Source: Ottelia alismoides
Lineage: Eukaryota > Streptophyta > Magnoliopsida > Alismatales > Hydrocharitaceae
Reading direction: 5' to 3'
Assembly (NCBI GenBank): GCA_037367405.1
Contig: JAZKJV010005749.1
Location: 310,001-374,000 of the forward strand
DNA: 64,000 nt
Each line of letters starts with the position of its first letter. Within the stretch, counting starts at the first letter, position 1. Both the position numbers and the translations under genes were made by a program. This document shows positions 11,428 to 22,289 of the stretch, one piece after another. The notes under the pieces were generated by a model. It was not told where the DNA came from and ran no database searches. It saw nothing but the letters and a program-made list of their open reading frames with translations.

Positions 11428-11525
11428 GTAACTTTTGCAAGAATACATGGGCGTAAATATTATTGCAAAAAAGTAAGTAACTTTTGCAAGAATACATGGG
11501 CGTAAATATTATTGCAAAAAAGTAA
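11428..11525. repeat. Perfect 49-bp tandem duplication
   Basis: Bases 11428-11476 and 11477-11525 are identical, starting GTAACTTTTGCAAG. The other copy of the larger duplication has only one unit, so this doubling came later. Confidence 0.9.
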
Positions 11526-11606
11526 GGATATTCCATTTTCCTATTATACATAAATCACATGTGATCCTCAAAATTCCATATTACTGCTCTTCCGTTATTA
11601 CACTTA

Positions 11607-11854
11607 GGGCCCGTTCGGTAGGAGAATAAGCAGGAATAAGGATGGGGAATAAGGGGATTAAGGGTCTATTCTCCGTTCGGCTGGAGGATAGGAATAAGGA
11701 GAATAAGGTAAAATAACGGTAGGTAAGGTGGGATAAAGATAGGAATAGGAGTGAAATAAGATGAAATAATGGGGAATAGTCGTACCACGGGGAACCGTGT
11801 TGGGAGCTTATTCCCCTTATTCCATTCTCCCTTATCCTCCAAACGAACAAGGCC
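11607..11854. mobile_element. Tourist-like MITE (248 bp)
   Basis: Ends GGGCCCGTTCGG and CGAACAAGGCC are inverted repeats, with GGAGAATAAG/CTTATCCTCC continuing the pairing. Left flank TTA, right flank CTA or TA. The paralogous empty site at 11095-11105 reads CACTTATGCTC, which fits insertion at TTA with one later change. Confidence 0.85.
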
Positions 11855-11985
11855 TACGCTCTTATATTATATCAACAGAAGAGCAATTATGTAACTTTTG
11901 CAAGAATACACGGGCACAAATGTTATTGCAAAAAAAAAGATAGAGATATTCCATTCTCCTATTATACATAAATCAATAATATGAA

Positions 11986-13076
11986 AATAAAAATACCCAT
12001 TTAAACAAATCAAAATCTTTCAAAGGAAAAAGAAATGAGGATATCCGTTATTTGAAGTTATATACAAAAGCAATGATTTATGATTAGTTAAGTATGCAAT
12101 TTTTCCTCGAAGAAAAAATGATCTTTTTTATGTAGGGATTTTTAAACTCATAATCCTCTGCAATATCATAATTACTCGTTGAACACTCTTTAATTCGCAT
12201 TACGCATATAATCCTAGACAGATATGACTTCCATTTACACCTAGAACCCTATCTTGTTTTACTCCACTAACTCAATTAGTGAGCTTGCATTACGTGTATA
12301 ACTCAAACTAGTAACGTGGCATTACCGAGAACATCCAACAACTCGCCGATGAAATCATTCCCAGAGCTCAAGTAGAGGGAGCTTAGCGAGTGATTTGGGG
12401 GGCATAGAGGATAGTTGATTGCAACAGAGAATGAAGTGGTCGAGGCCATGAGTATGAGACGGCAACTTCCAAAATTTACGACGACAGTGCTAGCATCTTT
12501 GCTAAGGATGGGATGGACTTGCGTTAAGAAGAGAACATGACGATGGACACGAAGACGTCCCCACCGAGGAACATAACAACGATGAGCATGACCATGTCGA
12601 TGGAGTTGAGGCCACTGCATTAGAAGACGATGAGGAAGAAGCTCAAGGAAGATGGGAGAGCGGAATGAGGAGAAGGATGAAGGAGTGGCACATATTCATA
12701 ATTAATATCATAAATTCTAGAGGTTAAGTTTATCGGAGAAAATAGATGGAGGTTAACTCATAGTCATGCGATAAATTATCCAGAATCTAATGATCAATTC
12801 GTGATCAAGTGGACTTTCAGAGCAGCAAATGTTTTTCAGATTAAATAAATAAATAAATATTATTGGCTCCACTTGATGTAGGAAGGTGGCACTATAAAAA
12901 CATGGAGATGGTGGATTTGAAAGATGATATTTCCACATCAGCCGACTCTCATCACCTGTTTATTTCAAGTCATTTTCCATCCCATCTCTGTCTGCCAGTC
13001 CTCCATTTAAATAATCAGTCAGGACCATCAAGCCCATAATTCATACCTACACATACCGGAACTCATTTAAAAAATA
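11986..13076. other. Intergenic; weak LRR-like scrap on the minus strand
   Basis: Non-coding in the main. On the minus strand 12303-12620 reads, near its end, SLSSLYLSSGNDF-GELLDVLGNATLLV, which resembles plant leucine-rich-repeat spacing (LxxLxLSxNxFxGELPDVLGN). Only about one repeat is convincing, and upstream residues are low-complexity, so no gene is called. Confidence 0.25.
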
Positions 13077-13325
13077 GGGATATTTACATCACGAACCTAA
13101 CAACTTTCTAAATTATCTTCTCCATCCTTTCATCTTTGTAGTTATCACCTAAATCAGGCCAAATTGCTAATCGTTACACTACAATCCTTCTATGAGTTAA
13201 CTATAGAGTCTGCCAAGGTCCGTAGTGTAAGAGTTAGCAAGTTTAGAGGATTTAGGTGAGAACTACGAAGAATACAAGGTCAAGAAGGCACTTTACAAAG
13301 TTTTCAGGGTACGTGGTGTAAAAAT
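13077..13325. mobile_element. Fold-back MITE (about 250 bp)
   Basis: Left arm (GGGATATTTACATCACG, GTAGTTATCACCTAAATC, CGTTACACTAC) pairs with the right arm in inverse order (GTAGTGTAAGAGTT, GATTTAGGTGAGAACTAC, CGTGGTGTAAAAATC). Long inverted arms suggest a Mutator-like MITE; no certain target duplication was seen. Confidence 0.7.
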
Positions 13326-13535
13326 CAAATAGTGCATATCATGGCATATACGATACTCCTAACAGTATTAATGTAAGGAACTCGTGACATATACTAATGT
13401 GCATCCTTCGTATGCAGAGACAACTCTTCTTCGATAGCTTGAAATGAGAGCCAAATGGATTCTTCTTAGGCTCGACATCAATCACGTCAAAATGCTCCAA
13501 AATGCGACCTATTAACTCTCGGCTTCTTCTTCTAC

Positions 13536-13889
13536 CACTACAAGAATAAATAGTTGTGCTCACGAAATAGTGGCTGCGGAATATTGAGGCCTCGATTATT
13601 TCGTAGGCACGACTATTACATTTTCTGATCTCCAATATTTCGTTGCCACCAAAGACATTTAAATTATTATTTATAATATAAGTTGTCCTATGTGGGGCCT
13701 TTGGCTACGACTATTCCGTTGTTACATATAGCGGCAACAAAACATTTGTGGCTAGAGACACTGCCAACGGGACTTTTGACTACCACAGATAGCAACGAAA
13801 CTGAAGTGGCCAGAATTAATTTCGTTTCCACAAATGCTGAATCCATAGGCTTAATTCCGTTGCCACAATCCATTTTTGTTGTATACTCC
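13536..13889. mobile_element. Short non-autonomous CACTA element
   Basis: Begins CACTACAAGAATAAATAG and ends in a degenerate inverted copy, CCATTTTTGTTGTATAC. The interior repeats short GTTGCCAC/CGACTATT words typical of CACTA subterminal regions. It has no coding capacity and would need transposase from elsewhere. Confidence 0.7.
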
Positions 13890-14089
13890 TACCTCAACTG
13901 TGAAATACTCATAGATATGAAAACAATACGATTCTCCAGACTCTTATAGAATACTTATGCAAACACACAAAATTTTAAATCTCTCGGTTGGAAATCGAAA
14001 AACACACAATGGATCCCAAAAACGTTTATTGGTTCACTAAAGCAAAAATAAGTGTATAGGGATATTTTTTTAGAATCCATCACTATATT

Positions 14090-14460
14090 GTATGTTGTTA
14101 AATAGATAATGACGATATTATATATTCATTGTTGAAATATTTTTTGTACTTGCAATTAGCGACGAACGTCTTCTTTGTTGCGGTACAATTAGTGACAATC
14201 AACATAGCAACGTTTATTCCTTGTTATTTTTCAAAAACTTAACTAATCATTGCTAAATTTTTAACGGAAAATTAATGATGATTAGTTAAAATTTTGGAAA
14301 TTAACAACGAATGCATGTTGTTATGTGTGCTATCGCTAATGATATAATAACAAATTGATATCTATGAAATTTCAAGTAAATTTCAAGTATAAAAAATAAT
14401 TTAGCAATGAATAACATCACTATATATTTAACAATGAATAATACAAGGATGAGTTTTAAA
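14090..14460. repeat. Dispersed repeat with internal hairpin
   Basis: Contains TTAGCGACGAACGTC, GTTGCGGTACAATT and a hairpin (TTAACTAATCATTGCTAAAT against AATGATGATTAGTTAA). A related copy lies at 22725-23010 (TTAGCAACAAACGTC). The words resemble CACTA subterminal repeats, but no terminus was found. Confidence 0.45.
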
Positions 14461-16329
14461 AAATATCATTATAGACCCATTTTATTATAGTGAATATAAT
14501 TTTCTTAATTTTATTTATAAATTATTTATTCAAAACTAAAGGTTCCTATTTTATAAACAAGCCGTTCTTTTAGCAAAATGATAAAATATCTTCTTTTTGT
14601 GCTTGCATGAATTACAAACTATAGATCCGCGAGAGTTCTACATGAAGCAATTAGATGGTATTTGCGTCTAAATGAACGTTTTAGGATGATTTGAAGGTAA
14701 CATCATCAGACTATACTAAAATTGACCTAAGGTAATGAATAATTCAATATTCTTTGTCATATCATCCATAGTTAAATATATAACAACACATAATATTCGT
14801 TACTTGCTTCTTTAAATATACCACGATTATAGTATTATGTATTATATTTCTAACAATTAATCATACACCAGTTATTTGTAGACATTTTCAACGAATCATA
14901 TAATAGTTAGGGGTGTAAATGAATCGAACTTGAGTGAACTGCCAGGTTCGATTCGGTTCGTTTAGCATTTTTACAAATTCGGGTTCGGTTCGGTTCGATA
15001 AGATGAAAATGATGTTTAGGTTCGATTTGGCTTGACCTTGATTCGTGAAGGTTCGGTTCGTTTAAGGTTCGATCAACAGTGAAACTCTTTGAAATTCAAG
15101 GGTGCATTTGGTACGCAGGTTAGGGAGGGTTAAACTGGTCGGGGCTAACCCATTTTTGTGTTTTGGTGTTCGGATAGAGGGTTCAACTGGTGGTGGGTTT
15201 GTAGTGGGTTTGTTGAGATATGATTGTATTAAAGTTTAAAAAAAGTGTGTAGTTATTGTGATGTGATTGTATTGAAGTTTGGAAAAGTGAGTCGTTATTG
15301 TGATGTGATTATATTGAAGTTTGGAAAAGTGAGTAGAAGTTGAGCAGTTTATAATTTGAAGATGATATAATGTGATGAGACGACCTGAAGGCTAGGGTAT
15401 AGGTGCTAAATTGATCGTTGCGACCCAAGCGATCAAGTGTGCTCAATCAAGAAAAATCAAACCACTAATAATAGACAAAATCGATCAAAAACGCGAAAGC
15501 GGTCTCGCTATTGGATTAACCTGGTATAGCGACCAGGGTCGAACTCAAGGAGCACGGATTGGCCTTTCGGCCTACGAAGTAGTAAAAAGGAATAAAATAA
15601 AAGAACAAAATATTTTTAGTTGTTTTTATTTTATTTTATATATTTTTTTTGGATTTTTAATGTATAAAGAAAATAAGAAAAACAAGTAAACACACACTTC
15701 AACAAATTATTAAATACACTAAAAATCAATCAAAAATTCCAAAAAAAATATTTTTTATGCGTTTTATAATTTTTAGTGTTTTTGGTGAATTTTTGAGGAT
15801 TTTCTGATGTTTATTTAATTTTCTAAAAATCAAACAGTAGCTGAAATCAAAGGTACTGTCCAGCCGAGCTAAAAAGGCCTAGATAAAATATCTAAAGCCC
15901 CCAAATTAGCTGGGAGGTAATTTTCCTGTAAAGAGAATAAAACAAGGAAAATTTAGGCACCTATTTTATTATTTTTGGATCTTTGGTTTAATTATTAGAA
16001 TTTTTATAAGTTTTTAGGTGTTTTTCAATTTTTAGTGGTTTTCAGTAATGGAAAATAGCCAAAATTGGCTAGAAAATCAAACACAACAAAATAGATAGTA
16101 GATAATTTTTTTGTAATTTTTAGACACTATTTAATATATTTTTTGATTTTTAAAGTTAGACAGTGAAGAAAATAGAGGTTTTTGAATTTTTAAAATATCA
16201 AATGAAAACAAAAATGTCCTTAAAAATCCTCGAAAATTTTACACCATGGCAGGAGCCATGTGTCCAATTTTCGTTGGATTTGGAGGTAATTTGCTATTTT
16301 ATTCAAAAATAAAGAGAGGGCACAGTGCA

Positions 16330-16790
16330 CAGAGACCAAAGTGCAAATACCCAGGAGTCTGGGGGGTCTGGCCCAGCAAAACACACGCCACGCGCATGCC
16401 TGGGGCACTCAGGGACCCAAATGTAATAAAAATATGTTCCAAGGACTTATTGGTAACAGGTACCAAAAGTCCAGGGCCCTATTCGCAAAATAACCAAAAT
16501 ATCACGCACATGTTGAAATATATTACGCACAGGGGTATAAATGCAAATAAACTAAAAGTTTCATTCAACTGTTAACATCCAGAACTACAGGGGTATGATA
16601 TGCAAATAAGCCAGAGAAACACGTGACGACGCACGTGTCATACAACGCACAGGGGCATAAATGCAAGGAAAATAAAGTGCAGGGTCCACAGTGTAAATTT
16701 CACAAAAAGTAAACAACTATGCTACGTATTTACAGGACTAAAGACTAATTGCATAAAGGAGAGGGGCCTAAGTGTAAATACCCCTTATAT
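16330..16790 (-). repeat. Degenerate GGG...TGCAAAT repeat field in LTR
   Basis: Seven or eight variants of a 20-bp phrase are seen: GGGTATAAATGCAAATAAA near 16533, GGGTATGATATGCAAATAAG near 16590, GGGGCATAAATGCAAGG near 16652, GGGTCCACAGTGTAAAT near 16682, GGGCCTAAGTGTAAATACC near 16764, and others. Comparable fields lie in every other long LTR here, so they are a family trait. Confidence 0.7.
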
Positions 16791-16823
16791 TATTGTCGAC
16801 GGCCGGATGTATGACGCGTGACA

Positions 16824-17045
16824 GATCCAACGATCGAGACAAATGGCGCCTTAACCCTGGTAACGCTCGGCCTGATCGAACGGGCGAGGGCGCTCCACGT
16901 GGAGATCGGACGGTCCTGGTGCTCCGGAGCTTATTCCCTCGAGTATCCAACGGTTGTGATCGATCCTCCAAGAATCTGACGGTGGCTGCAGCTCCACGAA
17001 CAGACGGTCGCGATGTAATCTGGAGCAGGAGGGCTGATCGAACGG
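16824..17045 (-). promoter_or_regulatory. Cluster of GATC-N2-ACGG motifs, possible regulatory field
   Basis: Six sites within about 220 bp: GATCCAACG (16824), GATCGAACGG (16874), GATCGGACGGT (16904), TATCCAACGGT (16944), ATCTGACGGT (16974), GATCGAACGGT (17036). An ACGTG core (CCACGTGG) lies at 16895. AACGG is a known plant MYB core and ACGTG a bZIP core; action here is inference. Confidence 0.45.
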
Positions 17046-19492
17046 TGTCTGGAGGTCGTGGAAGAACTGATGGCCGGCGACCTTCGCCGGCCTGCTGTGC
17101 ACGCTCCTGGCCTCCGCGCGGGCCTCTGAAGATCGGGGAAGAAGCTCTGTGGGCTACCGCGTCGACTAGTGGCCTCCGATGGCTCGACGGAGCTCCGAGG
17201 AGCCCAGGCGAGGTCGGCGGAGACCAAACTGCTGGTCCAAACGGTCCAAGTCCTCAGATGGACTCGGATGACCCTGCAAAACACTCCAGCAGACTCACGG
17301 GTCGAGGGCAAAGTACCTCGACCCAGTTAGGCGGGGTGACGGTGAGCTGTGGGTCGAAATGGCGAGCTCCGGCGAAGGGGGTAGACGGAGGAGCTCGGCT
17401 CCCAGCTCCTGTGCGAGCTGGGTTGGATGGAGGGGTGAAGAAGGTGCGTCGGAAGGAGGTGAGGGCTATGGCGATGCCCGATGATCGAATGGAGGTCGGT
17501 CGTGGACGGAATCGGAAAAATGCGGCGGAGCGGCGATTTGGGCGTAATCGAAAATCAGCGAAAAAGAAAGGTCTAAGACATTACCTGGGTGGACGAGGAG
17601 ACTAGGGACGAGCTTAGGATGCTCTGGGTCGTCGCCTCGAGGAGCGTCTCCCTCCGAGGCTCGGTGCTCCTGCTGGTGGCGGAGCAGCGGCGGCGAAGCT
17701 CGCCGGATCGATGGTCTCTCTTCCTCTCCTCGCTTCGACAGCACCGGGCACGAGCTGTCACTCTCGCGCACTCACTGGAGCTCACAGGTGAAGGATTCGA
17801 ATGGCCAAAGATGGGAAAATGAGGTGGCGGAGCAATGGCTATATATGGCTAGGGGTCCGGCTAAGAGAGGTTCGGGCAAGCTTGTCGGAGCACGGATCCC
17901 CATAACCCACCCCGGGTGTGGGTCAGGGATGATCATTGATGGATTAGGACCCGGGGTTTTGGGTTTTGGCGATCGGATCATGACGCAATAAATGGAAGAA
18001 CATGCGGGTCGGGCGCAGAATCCGGCTCTGGTGGTCCTGGGGGGAGAGTTGACCGGGGGTCAACATCCCCCGTGGACCAATCAGAGCCCGCCAATTATTC
18101 CAATTTTAGAAATTAAATAATAAATAGAAAATGATCGAATTTCACAAAACTCAAAACATGAAATATTTTTATTTTATTTTTTTCTATTTTTTTGTGATTT
18201 TTAATTAATTTTTAGAAATAAAAATAGGTATTTACACTATATAGCTACATATAGGTATATGTACAATATAGGCTTTTTAATTGTTGATTTTTAATTATTA
18301 TTTTTATGCAATTTTATTCCTATTTTATATTTTATTTATTTTCATTATAAAATAAGGAATAAAAAGGTATTTTTATTTTATTTTTATTATTTATATACAT
18401 AGTTAAAATAAATACATATATACATTTATATACATGGTATATTTTCAATATGTTTTTGTGTTTTTAATTTTGTTATTTTTATTTTGTTTTTGTTTTAATT
18501 GCTTTTATTTTACTTATTTACATTATATAACATAGAATATTTACAAAAATTTTGGAAATTAATTTTATTTATTTACAAGGTTAAATAAATATATAAGAGT
18601 GGTTCATGTACATGATGAAAGTGGTGTTTTTGCTCTTTTTGATTTTTACCCTTTTTCTTTTGTTTTTATACTTATAAATATGTACAAGTATTTACAAGCA
18701 TATTTTGGGCTATTTTTGTGAGGAAAAATATTTTTATTTATTTACATAAATATTTACACACATGAGCCCCTATCTCCCTCTACTTTGGCTTTTATGCGGT
18801 CAGGCCCATGCTGAGCCCTCCCTTGGGTTAGGTTGCTCAATATTTATTCTAAATATTTCCCTCTTTTTATTTTTAATCTTTATTCTTTTATTTTTTGCAC
18901 AAAAACATGCTAATTATAGGTTTTTACACAATGCATGCTTTTGGTAATTATTTCTATTTACACATATCTACATGTATTTGCAAAGGTTTTTGTAGCTAAA
19001 ATATAAGAATAAAGAGTGATGAATGGGTATTCATCATAATGGTATAATTTCTAATTTTTTGATGAAATAGATGAAAGAGAATTAATTTATTTAATATTTA
19101 AATAAAGAATAGATAATGTGTCCCACAAGAAAGAGAAAATGGGATTTTTTGGGGGGTAAACCCACCCCCAAGGAGGGGTAAACCCCCCAGCCGAACAACG
19201 CCTAAGTATTTGGGGAATGTGGAATGATCACAGCCCTTCGGTATGTCTTGATCAAGGGCCATAAACTTTTATGCATATAACTTACTTGCATCATGATGCA
19301 AATTCCTCATTCCTCGTATAATGTTTTGAGGAAAAATACAAACATACATATATAATATTGTGTATCGAACTTTTGACGAACCGAACTTGAGCAAACCTAC
19401 CATTTCACGGCTCGGTTCGTTTAAATAAACGAGTCCAAATCTATATCAAGGTTCGACTCATTTATTTTCGAACTGAATCTGAATGTACCCCA

Positions 19493-19884
19493 ACCTAACC
19501 AACCCTGCAATAGATGCTATTCTAATGATGGTTAATGGTGATGCACTGACATAGCTATATTTATAAATACAATACGAATGATAATATAATAACAGCATAA
19601 TAAATCCATTACTTAACACATGTATATTGTACTGAACACGTTTTAAATCAGGAAAATCATAGAAATTATGTTTAGATGTCAGCACATTCTTAACTGTTAC
19701 GAGAATAATGCAGTTTATTAATAATTTGTGTGTGCTACACTTGTTTCAATTCGGATAAATAACGGTCTTTTATTATTTATATATATGTATTTTTTATGTT
19801 TACTAATAATAAATAAAAAATATTTAAAGGGTTAGATTTATTTTCCCACAATTAAATACATACAACTTTAATCACTATGTTGTT
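19493..19884. other. AT-rich intergenic stretch
   Basis: Flank of the nested MITE cluster; no repeat or coding signal recognised. Confidence 0.4.
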
Positions 19885-20466
19885 TGTTGATATGCAGCGA
19901 ATCTTAACCATTTGTCGGCATGGAATGCTGGCATGTCTGATATTCTTGTTGTCTTCTGATTGACTGAGAGCTGTTGGGTTGTATTGTTGAGATGATTGAT
20001 CCACCTCTTGAAATCCGATTGACTGAGAACTGTTGGGTTGCTGAGATGTCTAATATGTCTCCTAAATCCTGATTGGTTGAAATTTGTTAGGCTAGAGTGA
20101 TGAGATGTCTGATCTACCTCTTGAACTCTGTTTGGCTAAGAACTATTGGTCGGATTGCTGAGATGCCTTATCAGCCTCCTGCCTTCTGATTGGCTGAAAG
20201 CTGGTGAAGGGGATTAGTGGCATAATTGTTATTTTTTTTGCAGTATAAATGGGGCTACCGCATGATTGTATTCTCGTATTTTCTCATTATCCCATCTTTG
20301 TATCTTCTCAATATCCTCTCTTCATCCTTCGTATTCTCCTTTTTTCGCATAGTGAAAATCGATTATTGCCTTCCAAGGATGTAGCCTAATTACAGGTGAA
20401 CTTTGTAATTTAGTGTGTCTTCATGCTTGCTTGATTGATAGTGTTTGTAGATGTTCCACTTCCGCA
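19885..20466 (+). mobile_element. Probable copia-type LTR with adjoining degenerate PBS
   Basis: Candidate LTR from TGTTGATATGCAGC to ACTTCCGCA. It holds a TATA box (GTATAAATGG near 20242) and an R-U5-like stretch (AAGGATGTAGCC, GTGAACTTTGTAA). After it, TTTGCAATAGAG resembles the initiator-Met PBS TTTGGTATCAGAGC. No internal coding region follows, so only a relic remains. The left border is the least certain. Confidence 0.5.
19935..20209. repeat. Minisatellite, about five units of 45-60 bp
   Basis: Units begin near 19935, 19995, 20048, 20107 and 20165. Each carries a CTGATTGGCTGAGAACTGTTGG-like core followed by TGCTGAGATG. Units differ by substitutions and small indels. It lies in what would be U3 of the LTR, upstream of the TATA box. 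Confidence 0.8.
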
Positions 20467-20982
20467 ATTTGCAATAGAGTTTTTGTGTGAAAACGAATCA
20501 AACATGCACCATTATCCTATATCCCATAAAGTTTATGCCACCAAGTCAATCACAAAGTTTAATCCCTAAAACAACTTTTCGGTGCATAATAATATCCGAT
20601 AAAGAACTGATATCAATCCTTTTTTGTTGCAAAATTGTAAACTAGTCAATGTTAAGATGAATTATATCCACCGTCGTATAATGGATAAATAACTTTACAA
20701 AGAATCATGTAAAAATACAAAATTTATATCCGTTCTGATATCAACATCAAAGTCGAGATGACTTATATATCTAAGATTTAGGTTTCTAAATAAGTGAAGA
20801 TAATCCTCTTAAGATATTATATGATCTCTAATTTCTCCACTAGTTTTCATAAAATATAAAAAAGGTAAGAAAATACAAAATTGTAATTCCGTTTTATAAG
20901 CAGGCTAGTGCTACCCTTGTGAAATGCACATGCAAATATGGAAGCTATAATAAATTTATCACCGTAATAAATAAGGAAAAAT
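20467..20982. other. Intergenic, nothing recognised
   Basis: AT-rich DNA following the copia-type LTR; no coding remnants seen. Confidence 0.4.
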
Positions 20983-21284
20983 GAGATTGCCCCCGCCTCA
21001 TTTTTCGGTATTTTTTATTTTTTTGAAAATATTATCATTATATTAATCTATATATCTCTCTAATATGTCATCCCAATTTCGTCAGAAATAGAGACTTTTA
21101 TGCCTTCCATCTAGAACATGTAAATTTAACGGTCCTAGAATTATTGTAATCGTCATGTTCTAAATGAAGGACATATGAGCATTTGTTTCTAACAAAATTA
21201 GAATGACATTAGAGGGATATAGTGATGGAATACATGACTTAATTTTTGAAAAAATAAAAAATTGGAAAATGGGACTGGGCAACT
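20983..21284. mobile_element. Fold-back element (about 300 bp)
   Basis: The two halves are imperfect inverted copies. GAGATTGCCCCCGCCTCATT pairs with the end AATGGGACTGGGCAACTC, and CTCTCTAATATGTCAT and TAGAACATG pair with CATGTTCTA and ATGACATTAGAGG. Likely a MITE; the target duplication is unclear. Confidence 0.65.
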
Positions 21285-22126
21285 CTATGGAACTCTAACA
21301 AATATCATTCTTATAATATCATTATTGTGTAAAATACATATTAAAATCAAGAAAATAAAAGAAATTGTGTTTAAATATTGAAAAATTGTGTTTAAAAATT
21401 TATATAGTTATAAATATTTTGTAGTAGGTAATATTTTTAAATTTTACATGGATATATAACTATTCTTATGACTTTTTAGACATAATACATGTTTTTTTAT
21501 ATGTTTGATATAAATATTTGAGTATTGAATTAATTAGTTTAGATTTATTTTATGGTTCCATAATGAACATTTTTCAGACGAATCACATCATAAAAAAATT
21601 TACCACAAGAAAATTGACATCTAATAAATAATAGTTTACTATTCTCTACCATATTTTACGATATTATTTGTCGCAAAATTATATTAAATTTTGTTACATT
21701 TACAAAGAAAATCGGAATCATTTCTACATGAATTTAACGGTATATAACCATCGAATTATATAACAATCAGTATCTCTTAAATAATTAATTAAATGGAGAA
21801 GGATACAAGAAGATTGTGAATGACAGAACATAAATTATCTGTTCCTTTAATCAAAGTTGAGGTTGCTTGTGATTGTGAGTATTCGTCCATGCACATGTTT
21901 TGCATTGGTGGATGATATCGACATGTCAAATAACAAAAACCTATCAACAGCCTCCAACAATCACCCTTTAATCAAAGCACTTCACTTTTATAATCTCACT
22001 TAATTTAAACAAATGCCACGTTATTCACATGGATACTTTGTGCTATATTACCTTTTTTTTTAATTTCTGCACTTAGTACCCTTCCGAGTTTGCTACAATA
22101 TACCTTTTTTTCTCCAATAACACTTA
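21285..22126. other. AT-rich intergenic stretch
   Basis: No coding, terminal-repeat or tandem signal recognised. Confidence 0.4.
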
Positions 22127-22269
22127 GGGTTCGTTTGGTTGTAGGGTTGGGCAGGGTTGGGTTGGCCCAACCCGAGGTACCCCTCACCCCAATCCTCCTC
22201 ACAGTTTACTATTCACAGCAGTACCCCAACCCAACCCAACCCTACCCAACCCTGCAACCAAACGAACCA
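22127..22269. mobile_element. Tourist-like MITE (143 bp) with TTA duplication
   Basis: Near-perfect hairpin: GGGTTCGTTTGGTTGTAGGG at the left pairs with CCCTGCAACCAAACGAACC at the right, continuing through GTTGGGTTGG/CCAACCCAAC. Exact TTA flanks lie at 22124-22126 and 22270-22272. Confidence 0.9.
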
Positions 22270-22289
22270 TTAGTGTCCATTATCTGCCT

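Larger units (their letters stand above)
11060..11985. repeat. Local direct duplication, two diverged copies
   Basis: Copy 1 (about 11060-11575) and copy 2 (about 11566-11985) share CCTCAAAATTCCATATTAC, GCTCTTATATTATA, ATCAACAGAAGAGCAAT, CTTTTGCAAGAATACA and TATTATACATAAATCA in the same order. Copy 1 is interrupted by the MITE at 11119, copy 2 by the MITE at 11607. Each copy is therefore an empty site for the other's insertion. Confidence 0.85.
15373..19036 (-). mobile_element. Athila-type solo LTR, 3664 bp, with 5-bp target duplication
   Basis: Starts TGATGAGACGACC and ends GTATTCATCA, with terminal inverted TGATGA/TCATCA. The exact duplication TAATG flanks it at 15368-15372 and 19037-19041. 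No PBS lies on the left and no PPT on the right, so it is a recombined solo LTR. Its start matches the LTR of element D beside a PBS, which sets the orientation as minus. Layout: conserved edge, AT-rich block, G-run/TGCAAAT field (16330-16790), GC-rich block (16800-17900), AT-rich block. Confidence 0.9.
15100..19202. mobile_element. Tourist-like MITE, split by a solo LTR
   Basis: Left part 15100-15372 starts GGGTGCATTTGG after CAA; right part 19037-19202 ends CCGAACAACGCC before TAA. The two parts together match the reverse complement of the 10169-10565 MITE across the insertion point (GATGATATAAT continuing into GGTATAATTTCTAA). Its length without insert is about 430 bp. Confidence 0.8.
14908..19492. 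mobile_element. hAT-like MITE, split by nested insertions
   Basis: Left part 14908-15099 starts TAGGGGTGTAAATGAATCG and is full of GGTTCGGTTCG words. Right part 19203-19492 ends CGAACTGAATCTGAATGTAC then CCCC, the degenerate inverse of the start. Removing the insert at 15100-19202 leaves an element of about 480 bp. The hAT assignment rests on the end sequence only; an 8-bp duplication is not clear. Confidence 0.6.

Noticed and set aside
16793..17605. Open frame of 270 codons on the plus strand
   Set aside because: It lies inside the GC-rich part of a solo LTR. It is Arg/Gly-rich with no domain, and the matching regions of the other LTRs have no equivalent frame. High GC alone explains the lack of stops.
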